DNA from: Chitinophagaceae bacterium
GTDB taxonomy: Bacteria; Bacteroidota; Bacteroidia; Chitinophagales; Chitinophagaceae
Reading direction: 5' to 3'
Assembly: GCA_025351145.1 (NCBI GenBank)
Contig: JANXWM010000216.1
Coordinates: 1 to 10,160, forward strand
Length of the DNA: 10,160 nt
Made by a program: the position numbers and the translations under genes. The notes below the pieces were generated by a model. The model worked only from the letters and a program-made list of their open reading frames with translations. It did no database searches and was not told the origin of the DNA. The first letter of the stretch is position 1. Every line of letters starts with the position of its first letter. Positions 1 to 6,027 of the stretch are shown piece after piece.

Positions 1-559
1 GGATAAGATCAAGGAAGAGTTGAAGAAGATTACGAAGAAAGATGTTCAGATAAATATTTTTGAGATCAAACGTCCGGAGTTAGATGCAACATTGGTTGCA
101 GATAGCATCGCTCGTCAGATCGAAGGCCGTATCTCCTTCCGCAGAGCGATGAAAATGTCAGTTGCTTCTACGATGAGAATGGGTGCTGAAGGAATTAAAA
201 TTAAAGTATCGGGTCGTTTAGGTGGTGCTGAAATGGCGCGTACTGAAGGTTACAAAGAAGGACGTACACCATTACATACTTTGCGTGCTGATATTGATTA
301 TGCAGTAGCAGAAGCCCATACTTCTTACGGACGTATTGGTATAAAAGTTTGGATTTGTAAGGGTGAAGTACTTGGAAAACGCGAACTGAATCCAAATTTT
401 GTAGGTGGAAAGAGTGATGTAAGTGATAGAAGGGATAGAAGGGAAGGTGATAGAAACGATAGACCTGATAGAAGAGAAGGTGGTGGTGGAAGAGATGACA
501 GACGCGGTGGCGGTGGTGGAGATAGACGTGGCGGTGGTGGTGGAGACAGAAGAAGATAA
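1..559 (+). CDS. rpsC: 30S ribosomal protein S3, 5' end outside the window
   Basis: S3 sits at the mRNA entry channel of the 30S subunit. The first complete codon is at base 2 and the reading frame is already open, so the N-terminus (about 80 residues, including most of the KH domain) lies upstream; 185 residues are visible. The family core is clear: KRPELDATLVADSIARQIEG, then SGRLGGAEMARTEGYKEGR, then PLHTLRADIDYA and GIKVWICKGE, all matching the C-terminal domain of E. coli S3. From about base 401 the protein leaves the conserved fold and ends in a low-complexity tail of about 50 residues. This tail has DRR/DR repeats followed by Gly-rich GGGGGDRR units, where E. coli S3 has a short Lys-rich tail. 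The next gene is rplP, as in the standard S10 order. Confidence 0.98.
   Translation, partial: DKIKEELKKITKKDVQINIFEIKRPELDATLVADSIARQIEGRISFRRAMKMSVASTMRMGAEGIKIKVSGRLGGAEMARTEGYKEGRTPLHTLRADIDYAVAEAHTSYGRIGIKVWICKGEVLGKRELNPNFVGGKSDVSDRRDRREGDRNDRPDRREGGGGRDDRRGGGGGDRRGGGGGDRRR
503..550 (+). repeat. 24-nt in-frame tandem repeat in the rpsC tail
   Basis: Two adjacent 24-nt units, 503-526 and 527-550, match at 20 of 24 bases. Each encodes RGGGGGDR, and all four differences are silent third-position changes. A looser copy of the same Gly/Arg/Asp composition lies just upstream. The silent divergence suggests the peptide repeat is kept while the DNA drifts. Confidence 0.85.
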
Positions 560-670
560 ATTATTAGGTTTCTTATTTCAGTGTACTTCATTTGGTACAT
601 GGTTATGATAAAATAAAATTGATAAGCAGGCCACAGGAAACTGGAAAGCGGCAACTCAAAATCGAAAAAA

Positions 671-1090
671 ATGTTACAGCCGAAAAGAACGAAACATAGA
701 AAAGCGCAAAAGGGTCGTATCAGGGAAGTAGCCAAGCGTGGAACTACTATTTCATTTGGTTCTTATGCCTTAAAGTCCCTTGAACCAATTTGGTTGACTA
801 ATCGCCAAATTGAAGCTGCACGACAGGCGATGACAAGGGCTATGAAACGTGAAGGAAATGTTTGGATAAGAATTTTCCCCGATAAGCCTATTACTAAAAA
901 GCCACTTGAAGTAAGGATGGGTAAGGGTAAAGGTAACCCTGAATATTTTGCAGCTGTTATAGAACCAGGGCGTATTTTGTTTGAGTGTGATGGTGTTACT
1001 ATGCAGGTTGCACAAGAAGCTATGCACTTAGCCTCACAAAAACTGCCCGTGAAAACAAAGTTTATCGTTAGAAGAGATTTGCAGGCATAA
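671..1090 (+). CDS. rplP: 50S ribosomal protein L16
   Basis: L16 binds 23S rRNA near the A site and the central protuberance of the 50S subunit. The 139-residue product starts MLQPKRTKHRKAQKGR and carries the family signatures FGSYALKSLEP, LTNRQIEAARQAMTRAMKR and IFPDKPITKKPLEVRMGKGK, so it is full length (E. coli L16 is 136). The Arg in the VRMGKGKG segment is the residue hydroxylated in some bacteria; whether that happens here is unknown. The ATG is preceded by a run of A and has no Shine-Dalgarno sequence, as for most genes here. A 111-nt spacer separates it from rpsC, unusually long for this operon; it holds only a weak 5-bp stem (582-586 with 595-599). Confidence 0.98.
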   Translation: MLQPKRTKHRKAQKGRIREVAKRGTTISFGSYALKSLEPIWLTNRQIEAARQAMTRAMKREGNVWIRIFPDKPITKKPLEVRMGKGKGNPEYFAAVIEPGRILFECDGVTMQVAQEAMHLASQKLPVKTKFIVRRDLQA

Positions 1091-1110
1091 ATTATACAAT
1101 GTGAAAATGT

Positions 1111-1138
1111 CACAATGAATAATTAGTTATTGATTGTG
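1111..1138 (+). other. Hairpin in the rplP-rpmC spacer
   Basis: CACAATGAATAA (1111-1122) pairs with TTATTGATTGTG (1127-1138) around a TTAG loop, 11 of 12 positions. The stem is A/T-rich and no T-run follows, so it does not look like a terminator. Its role is unknown. Confidence 0.6.
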
Positions 1139-1166
1139 AAATGATCAAATTTTCAAATTGAACAAA

Positions 1167-1376
1167 ATGGTTAAAAAGATAGATTTCAACAAGAACCTTA
1201 AGGATTTAAATGTAACAGACATTAAGGCACGTATACAGGAAGACAAACAGCGATTGAAAAAGCTTGAGTTCGCTCATGCCATCTCGCCACTCGAAAATCC
1301 TATGAGTATACGTAGTCTGCGCATGGATGTTGCGCGGTTGAATACAGAATTAAGGAAAAGAGAACTGGGTATTTAA
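1167..1376 (+). CDS. rpmC: 50S ribosomal protein L29
   Basis: L29 is a small helical protein near the polypeptide exit tunnel of the 50S subunit, next to L23. The 69-residue product has the family pattern: an N-terminal helix (KDLNVTDIKARIQEDKQRLKKLEF) and a second helix ending in MSIRSLRMDVARLNTELRKRE. I chose the ATG at 1167, giving MVKKIDFNKNL, over an in-frame TTG at 1158. The TTG would add only three residues, and the ATG has the A-rich leader seen at its neighbours. The gene is followed 15 nt later by rpsQ, the shortest positive gap in the cluster, so the two are probably translated from the same message. Confidence 0.96.
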   Translation: MVKKIDFNKNLKDLNVTDIKARIQEDKQRLKKLEFAHAISPLENPMSIRSLRMDVARLNTELRKRELGI

Positions 1377-1391
1377 TTAAAATATACAACA

Positions 1392-1649
1392 ATGGTTGAA
1401 AGAAATTTGCGTAAAACAAAGACTGGGGTGGTAAGCAGTAATAAAATGACAAAAACCATTACTGTTGCTGTTGAGAGAAAAGTTAAACACCCTATCTATG
1501 GTAAGTTCGTTAAAAAAACTACCAGGTTTCATGCCCATGATGAAAAAAACGAATGCACTGTAGGTGATGTTGTGAAAATCATGGAATCACGTCCGCTAAG
1601 CAAAACAAAACGCTGGCGCCTGGTTGAAGTGATTGAAAAAGCAAAGTAA
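1392..1649 (+). CDS. rpsQ: 30S ribosomal protein S17
   Basis: S17 is a primary 16S rRNA binding protein of the 30S body with an OB fold. The 85-residue product shows RNLRKTKTGVVSSNKMTKTI near the N-terminus, then VKHPIYGKFVKKTTRFHAHD and GDVVKIMESRPLSKTKRWRL, which are the conserved strands and loops of the family. Its length is normal. The ATG has no Shine-Dalgarno sequence (leader AATATACAACA). It is followed by a 100-nt spacer with two inverted repeats before rplN. Confidence 0.98.
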   Translation: MVERNLRKTKTGVVSSNKMTKTITVAVERKVKHPIYGKFVKKTTRFHAHDEKNECTVGDVVKIMESRPLSKTKRWRLVEVIEKAK

Positions 1650-1661
1650 TCAAACAAACAA

Positions 1662-1733
1662 GCTACGCATGATTTATTTCATGTAAGCCTCTGAAACAAT
1701 ATTAGCCTTCATCGAATTGGTGCAGGTATGAAG
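1662..1733 (+). other. Two hairpins in the rpsQ-rplN spacer
   Basis: The first pairs CATGA (1668-1672) with TCATG (1679-1683) around TTTATT, extended outward by GCT (1662-1664) with AGC (1686-1688). The second pairs CTTCAT (1707-1712) with ATGAAG (1728-1733) around a 15-nt loop and ends 17 nt before the rplN start. Neither is followed by a T-run. The stems are short, so either could be chance. Confidence 0.4.
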
Positions 1734-1749
1734 TTAAAAGATTGAAACA

Positions 1750-2118
1750 ATGATTCAGCAAGAAAGCAGATTGAATGTAGCTGATAACAGTGGTGCCAAA
1801 GAAGTTCTTTGCATCAGGGTTTTAGGTAACAGCGGACAGGACTATGCCAAAATTGGTGATAAGATCGTAGTTACAGTTAAAGATGCAATACCTGCAGGTG
1901 GAATAAAAAAAGGTACTGTATCAAAGGCTGTAATCGTTCGTACGAAAAATAAATTACGCCGTAAAGATGGTTCATATATCCGTTTCGATGACAATGCAGT
2001 AGTGTTACTTAACAACTCTGATGAGCCAAGAGGCACACGTATATTCGGGCCGGTAGCAAGGGAGTTGAGGGATAAGGGTTATATGAAAATCATTTCACTT
2101 GCACCTGAAGTATTGTAA
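1750..2118 (+). CDS. rplN: 50S ribosomal protein L14
   Basis: L14 lies at the subunit interface of the 50S, contacting L19 and 16S rRNA, and is one of the most conserved ribosomal proteins. The product has 122 residues, the usual length. It begins MIQQESRLNVADNSGAKEVLCIRVL and contains KIGDKIVVTVKDAIPAGGIK, the RTKN segment, and the signature EPRGTRIFGPVARELRDKGYMKIISLAPEVL at its C-terminus. The start ATG is preceded by GATTGAAACA with no Shine-Dalgarno sequence. The 95-nt spacer after it carries a half-copy of the dispersed inverted-repeat family. Confidence 0.99.
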   Translation: MIQQESRLNVADNSGAKEVLCIRVLGNSGQDYAKIGDKIVVTVKDAIPAGGIKKGTVSKAVIVRTKNKLRRKDGSYIRFDDNAVVLLNNSDEPRGTRIFGPVARELRDKGYMKIISLAPEVL

Positions 2119-2149
2119 GATAGTGGTGATTGATGATAAAAGTTATACA

Positions 2150-2203
2150 GTACAAGTGAGCGACACAACGAAGTTGAATAAAGAATAAAAGTTGACTTCA
2201 TAA
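2150..2203 (+). repeat. Dispersed inverted-repeat family, copy 1 (right half only)
   Basis: The arm GTACAAGTGAGCGACACAAC (2150-2169) is nearly identical to the right arm of copy 2 (4728-4747; one base differs) and similar to copy 3 (8276-8295). The trailing block GAAGTTGAATAAAGA (2170-2184) is identical in copy 2, and a TTCATAA (2197-2203) follows as in all three. No matching left arm is visible upstream; that side is occupied by the end of rplN. GAAGT (2170-2174) can pair with ACTTC (2195-2199). The block ends 10 nt before the rplX start. Confidence 0.8.
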
Positions 2204-2213
2204 AAATTATACA

Positions 2214-2552
2214 ATGAGCAACAGATTTAAACCTAAATACAATATCAAAAAAGGCGATTCAGTAGTTGTAATTGCCGGCGATGATAAAGATTTAAAGAAG
2301 CCCCGCAAAGTGCTTAGCGTTATTGTGGATAAAGGTCGTATTGTAGTAGAAGGCGTTAATATTGTTACCAAGCATACTAAGCCTTCAGCTAAAAATACCA
2401 AAGGTGGTATAGTAAAACTGGAAGCACCTTTGCACATTAGTAATGTAATGTTGTGGGATGCTAAAACTGGTGGCCCAAGTAAAATTAAGCGTACCAGGGA
2501 AGATGGAAAATTAGTTCGTATTGCAAAAAAATCCGGGGAGGTAATTAAATAA
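2214..2552 (+). CDS. rplX: 50S ribosomal protein L24
   Basis: L24 is an assembly initiator of the 50S subunit and lies near the exit tunnel. The 112-residue product has the KOW motif at its N-terminus (KKGDSVVVIAGDDKDLKK), followed by GRIVVEGVNIVTKHTKPS and the C-terminal IVKLEAPLHISNVML, WDAKTGGPSKIK. It is slightly longer than E. coli L24 (104). The ATG directly follows an A/T-rich leader (AATTATACA) and the repeat copy at 2150-2203. Its TAA stop overlaps the rplE ATG by one base (TAATG), which suggests coupled translation of L24 and L5. Confidence 0.98.
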   Translation: MSNRFKPKYNIKKGDSVVVIAGDDKDLKKPRKVLSVIVDKGRIVVEGVNIVTKHTKPSAKNTKGGIVKLEAPLHISNVMLWDAKTGGPSKIKRTREDGKLVRIAKKSGEVIK

Positions 2553-3127
2553 TGAGTACTGTAAAATATACTCCGAGATTACAGGAGAAATACAAAAACG
2601 AAGTTGTACCTGCATTAGTAAAGAAATTTGGTTATGACAGTATCATGCAGGCTCCAAAGCTTGAAAAGATATGCGTAAACCGTGGTGTAAATGGTGCGGT
2701 AGCAGATAAAAAAATTGTAGATGTAGCTGTTGAGGAACTTACACAGATAACAGGGCAGAAAGCTGTACCTACCATTAGTAAGAAAGATATCTCCAATTTT
2801 AAGTTGCGCAAAGGAATGCCTATTGGTGCACGTGTTACACTACGCGGAGAAAAAATGTATGAGTTTTTAGACCGCCTTGTTTCAGTTGCTTTACCACGTG
2901 TTCGTGATTTTAAAGGTATTAGCGATAAAGCTTTTGATGGCCGTGGTAACTATACACTTGGTATTACTGAGCAAATCATTTTCCCTGAAATTGATATTGA
3001 CAAAGTAAGTAAGATCACCGGCATGGATATTACGTTTGTAACAACAGCTGCAAACAATGAAGAAGCCTACGAATTGCTGAAAGAACTAGGGATGCCTTTT
3101 AAGAATATTAAAAAAGATACTAACTAA
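2552..3127 (+). CDS. rplE: 50S ribosomal protein L5
   Basis: L5 binds 5S rRNA in the central protuberance and contacts the P-site tRNA. The product has 191 residues, slightly longer than E. coli L5 (179). It shows PRLQEKYKNEVVPAL at the N-terminus, then GQKAVPTISKKDISNFKLRKG and GARVTLRGEKMYEFLDRL, then the signature LPRVRDFKGIS, and a C-terminal NYTLGITEQIIFPEID with MDITFVTTAANNEEA. It begins inside the rplX stop codon. GGGGAGG about 11 nt upstream lies within rplX codons and may help initiation, though it is far for a typical Shine-Dalgarno. A 75-nt spacer with a hairpin separates it from rpsN. Confidence 0.99.
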   Translation: MSTVKYTPRLQEKYKNEVVPALVKKFGYDSIMQAPKLEKICVNRGVNGAVADKKIVDVAVEELTQITGQKAVPTISKKDISNFKLRKGMPIGARVTLRGEKMYEFLDRLVSVALPRVRDFKGISDKAFDGRGNYTLGITEQIIFPEIDIDKVSKITGMDITFVTTAANNEEAYELLKELGMPFKNIKKDTN

Positions 3128-3141
3128 AATAAATTTGCGGA

Positions 3142-3164
3142 TACGGATTGTTTTTTAATTCGTA
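3142..3164 (+). other. Hairpin in the rplE-rpsN spacer
   Basis: TACGGATT (3142-3149) pairs with AATTCGTA (3157-3164) over 8 positions, one of them G-U, around the loop GTTTTTT. The T-run is in the loop and not after the stem, so this is not a terminator shape. Confidence 0.5.
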
Positions 3165-3202
3165 GTAAACGTAAATCTGAAATTGTAAATCGTACATTAT
3201 TT

Positions 3203-3472
3203 ATGGCAAAACAATCTGTAAAAGCCAGGCAAAAAAAGCGAGAAGTGTTGGTGGCAAGGTTCGCTGAAAAGCGTGCTGCTTTAAAGGAAGCTGGTGATTA
3301 CCAGGCTTTAGACCTTTTACCAAAAAATGCTTCTCCAGTAAGGTTGAAAAACCGTTGCCAGATATCTGGTCGTCCAAGAGGGTACATCAGGTATTTTGGT
3401 CTATCAAGAATAGCTTTCCGCGATATGGCATTGGATGGCAAAATACCAGGAGTTAAAAAAGCAAGCTGGTAG
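3203..3472 (+). CDS. rpsN: 30S ribosomal protein S14, zinc-independent type
   Basis: S14 is a 16S rRNA binding protein of the 30S head. The 89-residue product starts MAKQSVKARQKKREVLV and ends with the signature NRCQISGRPRGYIRYFGLSRI followed by GKIPGVKKASW. It has a single Cys and none of the paired CxxC motifs of the short zinc-binding form, so it belongs to the C-minus class. It is a little shorter than E. coli S14 (101), with a compressed middle segment. The start ATG follows CATTATTT with no Shine-Dalgarno sequence. It lies between rplE and rpsH as in the classical spc order. Confidence 0.98.
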   Translation: MAKQSVKARQKKREVLVARFAEKRAALKEAGDYQALDLLPKNASPVRLKNRCQISGRPRGYIRYFGLSRIAFRDMALDGKIPGVKKASW

Positions 3473-3496
3473 AATTGTTTTACACAAGCTTAAGAT

Positions 3497-3519
3497 TACC
3501 TGCCAAAAATTTGCAGGTA
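3497..3519 (+). other. Hairpin in the rpsN-rpsH spacer
   Basis: TACCTGC (3497-3503) pairs perfectly with GCAGGTA (3513-3519) around CAAAAATTT, whose A and T runs can extend the stem past a bulged C. The downstream sequence is A/T-rich but has no clean T-run, so termination would be weak at best. Confidence 0.55.
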
Positions 3520-3556
3520 GTAAATTAAATTTTGAACTGAATAACTAATAATAATT

Positions 3557-3955
3557 ATGGTAACTGATCCTATAGCAGATTTCCTTACCAGGATTCGTAA
3601 CGCTCAAATGGCCGGCCACAGGTTAGTAGAAATACCTGCCTCAAATTTAAAGAAGCGTATAACTGAGATCCTTTACGATCAAGGGTATATCCTTAAATAT
3701 AAATTTGAAGAAGATACTAAACAGGGACTAATTAAAATAGCCCTTAAGTATGACTTGCAGTCTAAACAACCAGCAATACGTTCCTTGGAAAGAGTAAGCC
3801 GTCCGGGTTTGCGTCAATATGCAAAACCAGCCGAAATAAAGAGAGTGATCAATGGTTTAGGCGTTGCTATACTTAGTACTTCGAAAGGTGTAATGACCGA
3901 TAAGCAAGCCAAAACACAGAATGTAGGTGGCGAAGTACTCTGCTATATTTCTTAA
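3557..3955 (+). CDS. rpsH: 30S ribosomal protein S8
   Basis: S8 binds the central domain of 16S rRNA and is a primary assembly protein. In E. coli it also represses the spc operon by binding a 16S-like site at rplE; I see no obvious equivalent here. The 132-residue product has MVTDPIADFLTRIRNAQMA at the start, IPASNLKKRITEILYDQGYI, and the C-terminal signature RPGLRQYAKPAEIKRVINGLGVAILSTSKGVMTDKQA, ending GGEVLCYIS. Its length is normal. The start follows AATAATAATT without a Shine-Dalgarno sequence. Confidence 0.99.
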   Translation: MVTDPIADFLTRIRNAQMAGHRLVEIPASNLKKRITEILYDQGYILKYKFEEDTKQGLIKIALKYDLQSKQPAIRSLERVSRPGLRQYAKPAEIKRVINGLGVAILSTSKGVMTDKQAKTQNVGGEVLCYIS

Positions 3956-4020
3956 TTGAGATTCAGGTAAGCAATTGATTTGATAATTAAGCCTTAGTCG
4001 TGGCTGAACACAAATCTCAA
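3956..4020 (+). other. Nested inverted repeats in the rpsH-rplF spacer
   Basis: TTGAGA (3956-3961) pairs with TCTCAA (4015-4020). Directly inside, TTCAG (3962-3966) pairs with CTGAA (4004-4008), leaving CACAAA as a 3' bulge. Together this makes an 11-bp stem that begins with the first base after the rpsH stop and closes 27 nt before the rplF start. AGCC (3990-3993) and GGCT (4002-4005) offer a competing inner hairpin. Confidence 0.5.
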
Positions 4021-4047
4021 ACAGTAACTTTTAAATGTAAACCGGCT

Positions 4048-4602
4048 ATGTCACGTATAGGTAAACAACCAATAGCAATTCCTGCAGGCGTTACAGTAAA
4101 TATTGGCAACAACAATATCATTACTGTAAAAGGACCTAAAGGAGAATTAAAACAGGCAGTTGACAGAGATATTACCCTTGAAGTAAAAGATGGTAATCTC
4201 CTTCTGCAAAGACCAACAGAGCAGATCCGTCACCGCGCAATGCATGGCTTATACCGTTCTTTACTTTCCAATATTGTAAAGGGTGTAACTGATGGGTTTA
4301 AGAAGCAGCTTGAATTGGTGGGTGTAGGTTATAAAGCAACAAATCAGGGTAACCTGCTCGATCTTTCTTTGGGTTATTCTCACAATATTATATTCGAAGT
4401 TCCAAAAGAACTAAGCGTAGCAACACTTACAGAGAAAGGTAAAAACCCTCAGATCATTTTAGAGAGTATTGATAAACAATTGTTGGGTCAGGTTGCAGCA
4501 AAGATCCGCGGTTTACGTAAGCCTGAACCGTACAAAGGAAAAGGTGTTAAATACAGCGACGAAGTTGTTCGCAGAAAAGCTGGTAAAGCTGCTGGTAAAT
4601 AA
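4048..4602 (+). CDS. rplF: 50S ribosomal protein L6
   Basis: L6 lies at the base of the L7/L12 stalk near the GTPase centre of the 50S subunit. The product has 184 residues with two similar domains. It begins MSRIGKQPIAIPAGVTVNI, has VKGPKGELKQAV, the GLYRSLLSNIVKGVTDGFKKQLELVGVGYKA linker, and the C-terminal signature IRGLRKPEPYKGKGVKYSDE, followed by RRKAGKAAGK. The ATG at 4048 gives the canonical MSRIG start. An in-frame GTG at 4000 would add 16 residues unlike the family, and its region is occupied by an inverted repeat, so I rejected it. The 221-nt spacer downstream is the longest inside the ribosomal cluster and contains repeat copy 2. Confidence 0.98.
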   Translation: MSRIGKQPIAIPAGVTVNIGNNNIITVKGPKGELKQAVDRDITLEVKDGNLLLQRPTEQIRHRAMHGLYRSLLSNIVKGVTDGFKKQLELVGVGYKATNQGNLLDLSLGYSHNIIFEVPKELSVATLTEKGKNPQIILESIDKQLLGQVAAKIRGLRKPEPYKGKGVKYSDEVVRRKAGKAAGK

Positions 4603-4660
4603 GATCAACAGTTGGGTTAAGTTCTTTAGAGAAAGACAAATAATTAGCCCGGCACAAGAA

Positions 4661-4781
4661 TATAAATGAAGCTTTAGTTGCGTCGCACTCTTCAACTGCA
4701 GGAACACTGCTGAACAAAGATCAGAACGTACAAGTGAGTGACACAACAGAAGTTGAATAAAGATTTAAAGTTCATAATATA
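4661..4781 (+). repeat. Dispersed inverted-repeat family, copy 2 (full element)
   Basis: The left arm GTTGCGTCGCACTCTTCAAC (4677-4696) pairs with the right arm GTACAAGTGAGTGACACAAC (4728-4747) at 14 of 20 positions. Outside them ATGAA (4666-4670) pairs with TTCAT (4771-4775), CTTTA (4672-4676) with TAAAG (4766-4770), and TATA (4661-4664) with TATA (4778-4781). An 18-nt bulge is left on the right side. Inside, GCAG (4698-4701) pairs with CTGC (4707-4710). The first 16 bases of the left arm are identical in copy 3. It occupies the rplF-rplR spacer and ends 42 nt before rplR. Confidence 0.8.
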
Positions 4782-4823
4782 ACAATATTCCTGGCAGAAT
4801 CAGGGAGAATCAAATACAAAGCA

Positions 4824-5177
4824 ATGGACGCTAAAGTAATAAGGAGACAAAAGATACGCTACCGCATCCGCCGTAAAGTTGCAGGTACAGGCTTAAAGCC
4901 AAGACTTTCTGTTTTCCGTAGCAACAATGACATTTATGTACAGCTTATTGATGATAACAGCGGCAAAACACTTGTTGCAGCTTCATCCAATGATAAAGAC
5001 ATAAAAGCACAGGCTGGTAACAAAGTAGAAAAAAGTAAAATGGTTGGTGCTGCTATTGCTCGCAAGGCTATTGAAGCCGGTGTTACCGTTGCGGTTTTTG
5101 ATCGCGGTGGTTACCTGTATCATGGCCGTGTTAAAGCGTTGGCAGATGGTGCAAGAGAAGCTGGTCTTCAATTATAG
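4824..5177 (+). CDS. rplR: 50S ribosomal protein L18
   Basis: L18 binds 5S rRNA with L5 and attaches it to the 50S subunit. The 117-residue product (E. coli 117) has the basic N-terminus RRQKIRYRIRRKVAGTGLKP, then RLSVFRSNNDIYVQLIDD, and the C-terminal signature AVFDRGGYLYHGRVKALADGAREAGLQL. The ATG follows AAATACAAAGCA; a GGGAGA lies about 15 nt upstream, too far to be a normal Shine-Dalgarno. The gene is preceded by repeat copy 2 and followed by a structured 86-nt spacer with a run of ten T. Confidence 0.99.
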   Translation: MDAKVIRRQKIRYRIRRKVAGTGLKPRLSVFRSNNDIYVQLIDDNSGKTLVAASSNDKDIKAQAGNKVEKSKMVGAAIARKAIEAGVTVAVFDRGGYLYHGRVKALADGAREAGLQL

Positions 5178-5181
5178 ATTT

Positions 5182-5257
5182 TGGTTGCGGTTTCAAATTT
5201 TTTTTTTGATGAACCGTAAATATTAAATGACAAATCCTGGTTCGTAAACCGCAATTA
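5182..5257 (+). promoter_or_regulatory. Candidate alternative RNA structures upstream of rpsE
   Basis: TTGCGGTTT (5185-5193) pairs perfectly with AAACCGCAA (5246-5254); G-U pairs and one A-T extend this to 5182/5257. Stacked directly inside on the 3' strand, 5209-5216 pairs with 5238-5245 (core GAACC with GGTTC), leaving a 15-nt 5' bulge that includes T10 (5198-5207). A competing small stem, CGGTT (5188-5192) with AACCG (5212-5216), excludes both. The structure ends 6 nt before the rpsE ATG, so it could affect initiation. Its function is inferred from geometry only. Confidence 0.45.
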
Positions 5258-5263
5258 GATAAA

Positions 5264-5785
5264 ATGGCTAAAGAAAACGTAATTAAAGTAAAGGCTGGTG
5301 GCGATATCGAATTAAAAGATAAAGTGGTTGCCATTAACCGTGTTGTAAAAACAACCAAAGGCGGCCGTACTTTCAGCTTCTCTGCTATTGTTGTAGTGGG
5401 TAATGAAAATGGTGTAGTTGGTCATGGCTTGGGTAAAGCAAAGGAAGTTCAGGAAGCAATCACTAAAGGAATAGAAGATGCAAAAAAGAATTTGGTAAAA
5501 ATTCCGGTAATGCACGGTACTATCCCTCACGATCAGCTTGCCAAAGAAGGAGCTGCAAAAGTGTTGATAAAACCAGCAGCTCACGGTACTGGTGTAATTG
5601 CCGGAGGCAGCATGCGTGCTGTACTTGAAAGTGCAGGTATTACCGATGTATTGGCTAAAAGCCTTGGTTCTGCTAATCCGCATAATGTGGTTAAAGCTAC
5701 CATCAAAGCGTTGATGCTGTTACGTGAACCTATACAGGTTGCAAAGACAAGGAACCTTAAATTAAGCAAAGTTTTTAACGGATAA
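5264..5785 (+). CDS. rpsE: 30S ribosomal protein S5
   Basis: S5 lies at the back of the 30S subunit near the mRNA entry channel and contributes to decoding accuracy. The product has 173 residues. The N-terminal double-stranded RNA-binding-like domain includes LKDKVVAINRVVKTTKGGRT; the KTTKGGRT loop is where spectinomycin resistance mutations map in other bacteria, and it looks wild type. Then come FSAIVVVGNENGVVGHGLGKA and the C-terminal signature KPAAHGTGVIAGGSMRAVLESAGI with DVLAKSLGSANPHNVVKAT. Its length is near that of E. coli S5 (167). The start follows TTAGATAAA with no Shine-Dalgarno sequence. Confidence 0.99.
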   Translation: MAKENVIKVKAGGDIELKDKVVAINRVVKTTKGGRTFSFSAIVVVGNENGVVGHGLGKAKEVQEAITKGIEDAKKNLVKIPVMHGTIPHDQLAKEGAAKVLIKPAAHGTGVIAGGSMRAVLESAGITDVLAKSLGSANPHNVVKATIKALMLLREPIQVAKTRNLKLSKVFNG

Positions 5786-5789
5786 TATT

Positions 5790-5819
5790 GTTTAAAGTAT
5801 TAGTGAATGATCTTTAAAC
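5790..5819 (+). other. Hairpin in the rpsE-rpmD spacer
   Basis: GTTTAAAG (5790-5797) pairs perfectly with CTTTAAAC (5812-5819) around a 14-nt loop. The stem is A/T-rich and lies 15 nt before the rpmD ATG. No T-run follows. Confidence 0.5.
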
Positions 5820-5834
5820 TACAAACTGATTGAC

Positions 5835-6017
5835 ATGGCAAAGATTAAAATAACGCAGATTAAAAGTGGGATTGACAGGTCTGAGCGACAGAAGCTTACT
5901 TTAAAAGCTTTGGGCTTAAACAAAATGAATGCTTCCAAAGAAGTCGAAGCGACTCCCCAAATTTTAGGAATGGTAGAAAAAGTTCATCATCTGGTTAAGG
6001 TTGAACCAATAGTTTAA
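5835..6017 (+). CDS. rpmD: 50S ribosomal protein L30
   Basis: L30 is a small peripheral 50S protein. The 60-residue product is full length (E. coli 59) and has the family features KIKITQIKSGIDRSERQKLTLKALGLNKMN and a C-terminal GMVEKVHHLVKVEPI. The ATG follows AACTGATTGAC with no Shine-Dalgarno sequence. A strong terminator-like hairpin begins 11 nt after the stop, so some transcripts may end here before rplO. Confidence 0.97.
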   Translation: MAKIKITQIKSGIDRSERQKLTLKALGLNKMNASKEVEATPQILGMVEKVHHLVKVEPIV

Positions 6018-6027
6018 GTTTTTTGAT

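Noticed and set aside
423..608. Out-of-frame + strand open frame within the rpsC tail
   Set aside because: Shadow of the repetitive rpsC sequence; composition (EEVVVE, AVVVE) reflects the shifted Gly/Arg codons.
325..735. Open frame on the - strand encoding a Pro/Leu/Ser-rich 136-residue protein
   Set aside because: It is the antisense of the Gly/Arg-rich rpsC tail and crosses into rplP; the proline runs are a by-product of the GGT/GGA codons.
1158..1166. TTG start for rpmC
   Set aside because: Adds only MNK before the ATG at 1167; the ATG is the better start.
2170..2210. Trailing block of the repeat as a shared promoter for rplX, rplR and map
   Set aside because: The TTG and TA-rich parts do not keep a consistent promoter spacing among the three copies, and no TAnnTTTG is present.
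3130..3137. TAAATTTG match to the Bacteroidota -7 promoter element before rpsN
   Set aside because: No TTG at the -33 distance and it sits within an operon; an 8-mer with four fixed T/G positions in A/T-rich DNA is easily found by chance.
4000..4047. GTG start extending L6 by 16 residues
   Set aside because: L6 proteins begin MSRIG, which is at 4048; the extra segment is unlike the family and lies in an inverted repeat.
5198..5207. Run of ten T after rplR as a terminator
   Set aside because: No adequate stem precedes it; the T-run is a bulge or loop inside the larger inverted repeat.
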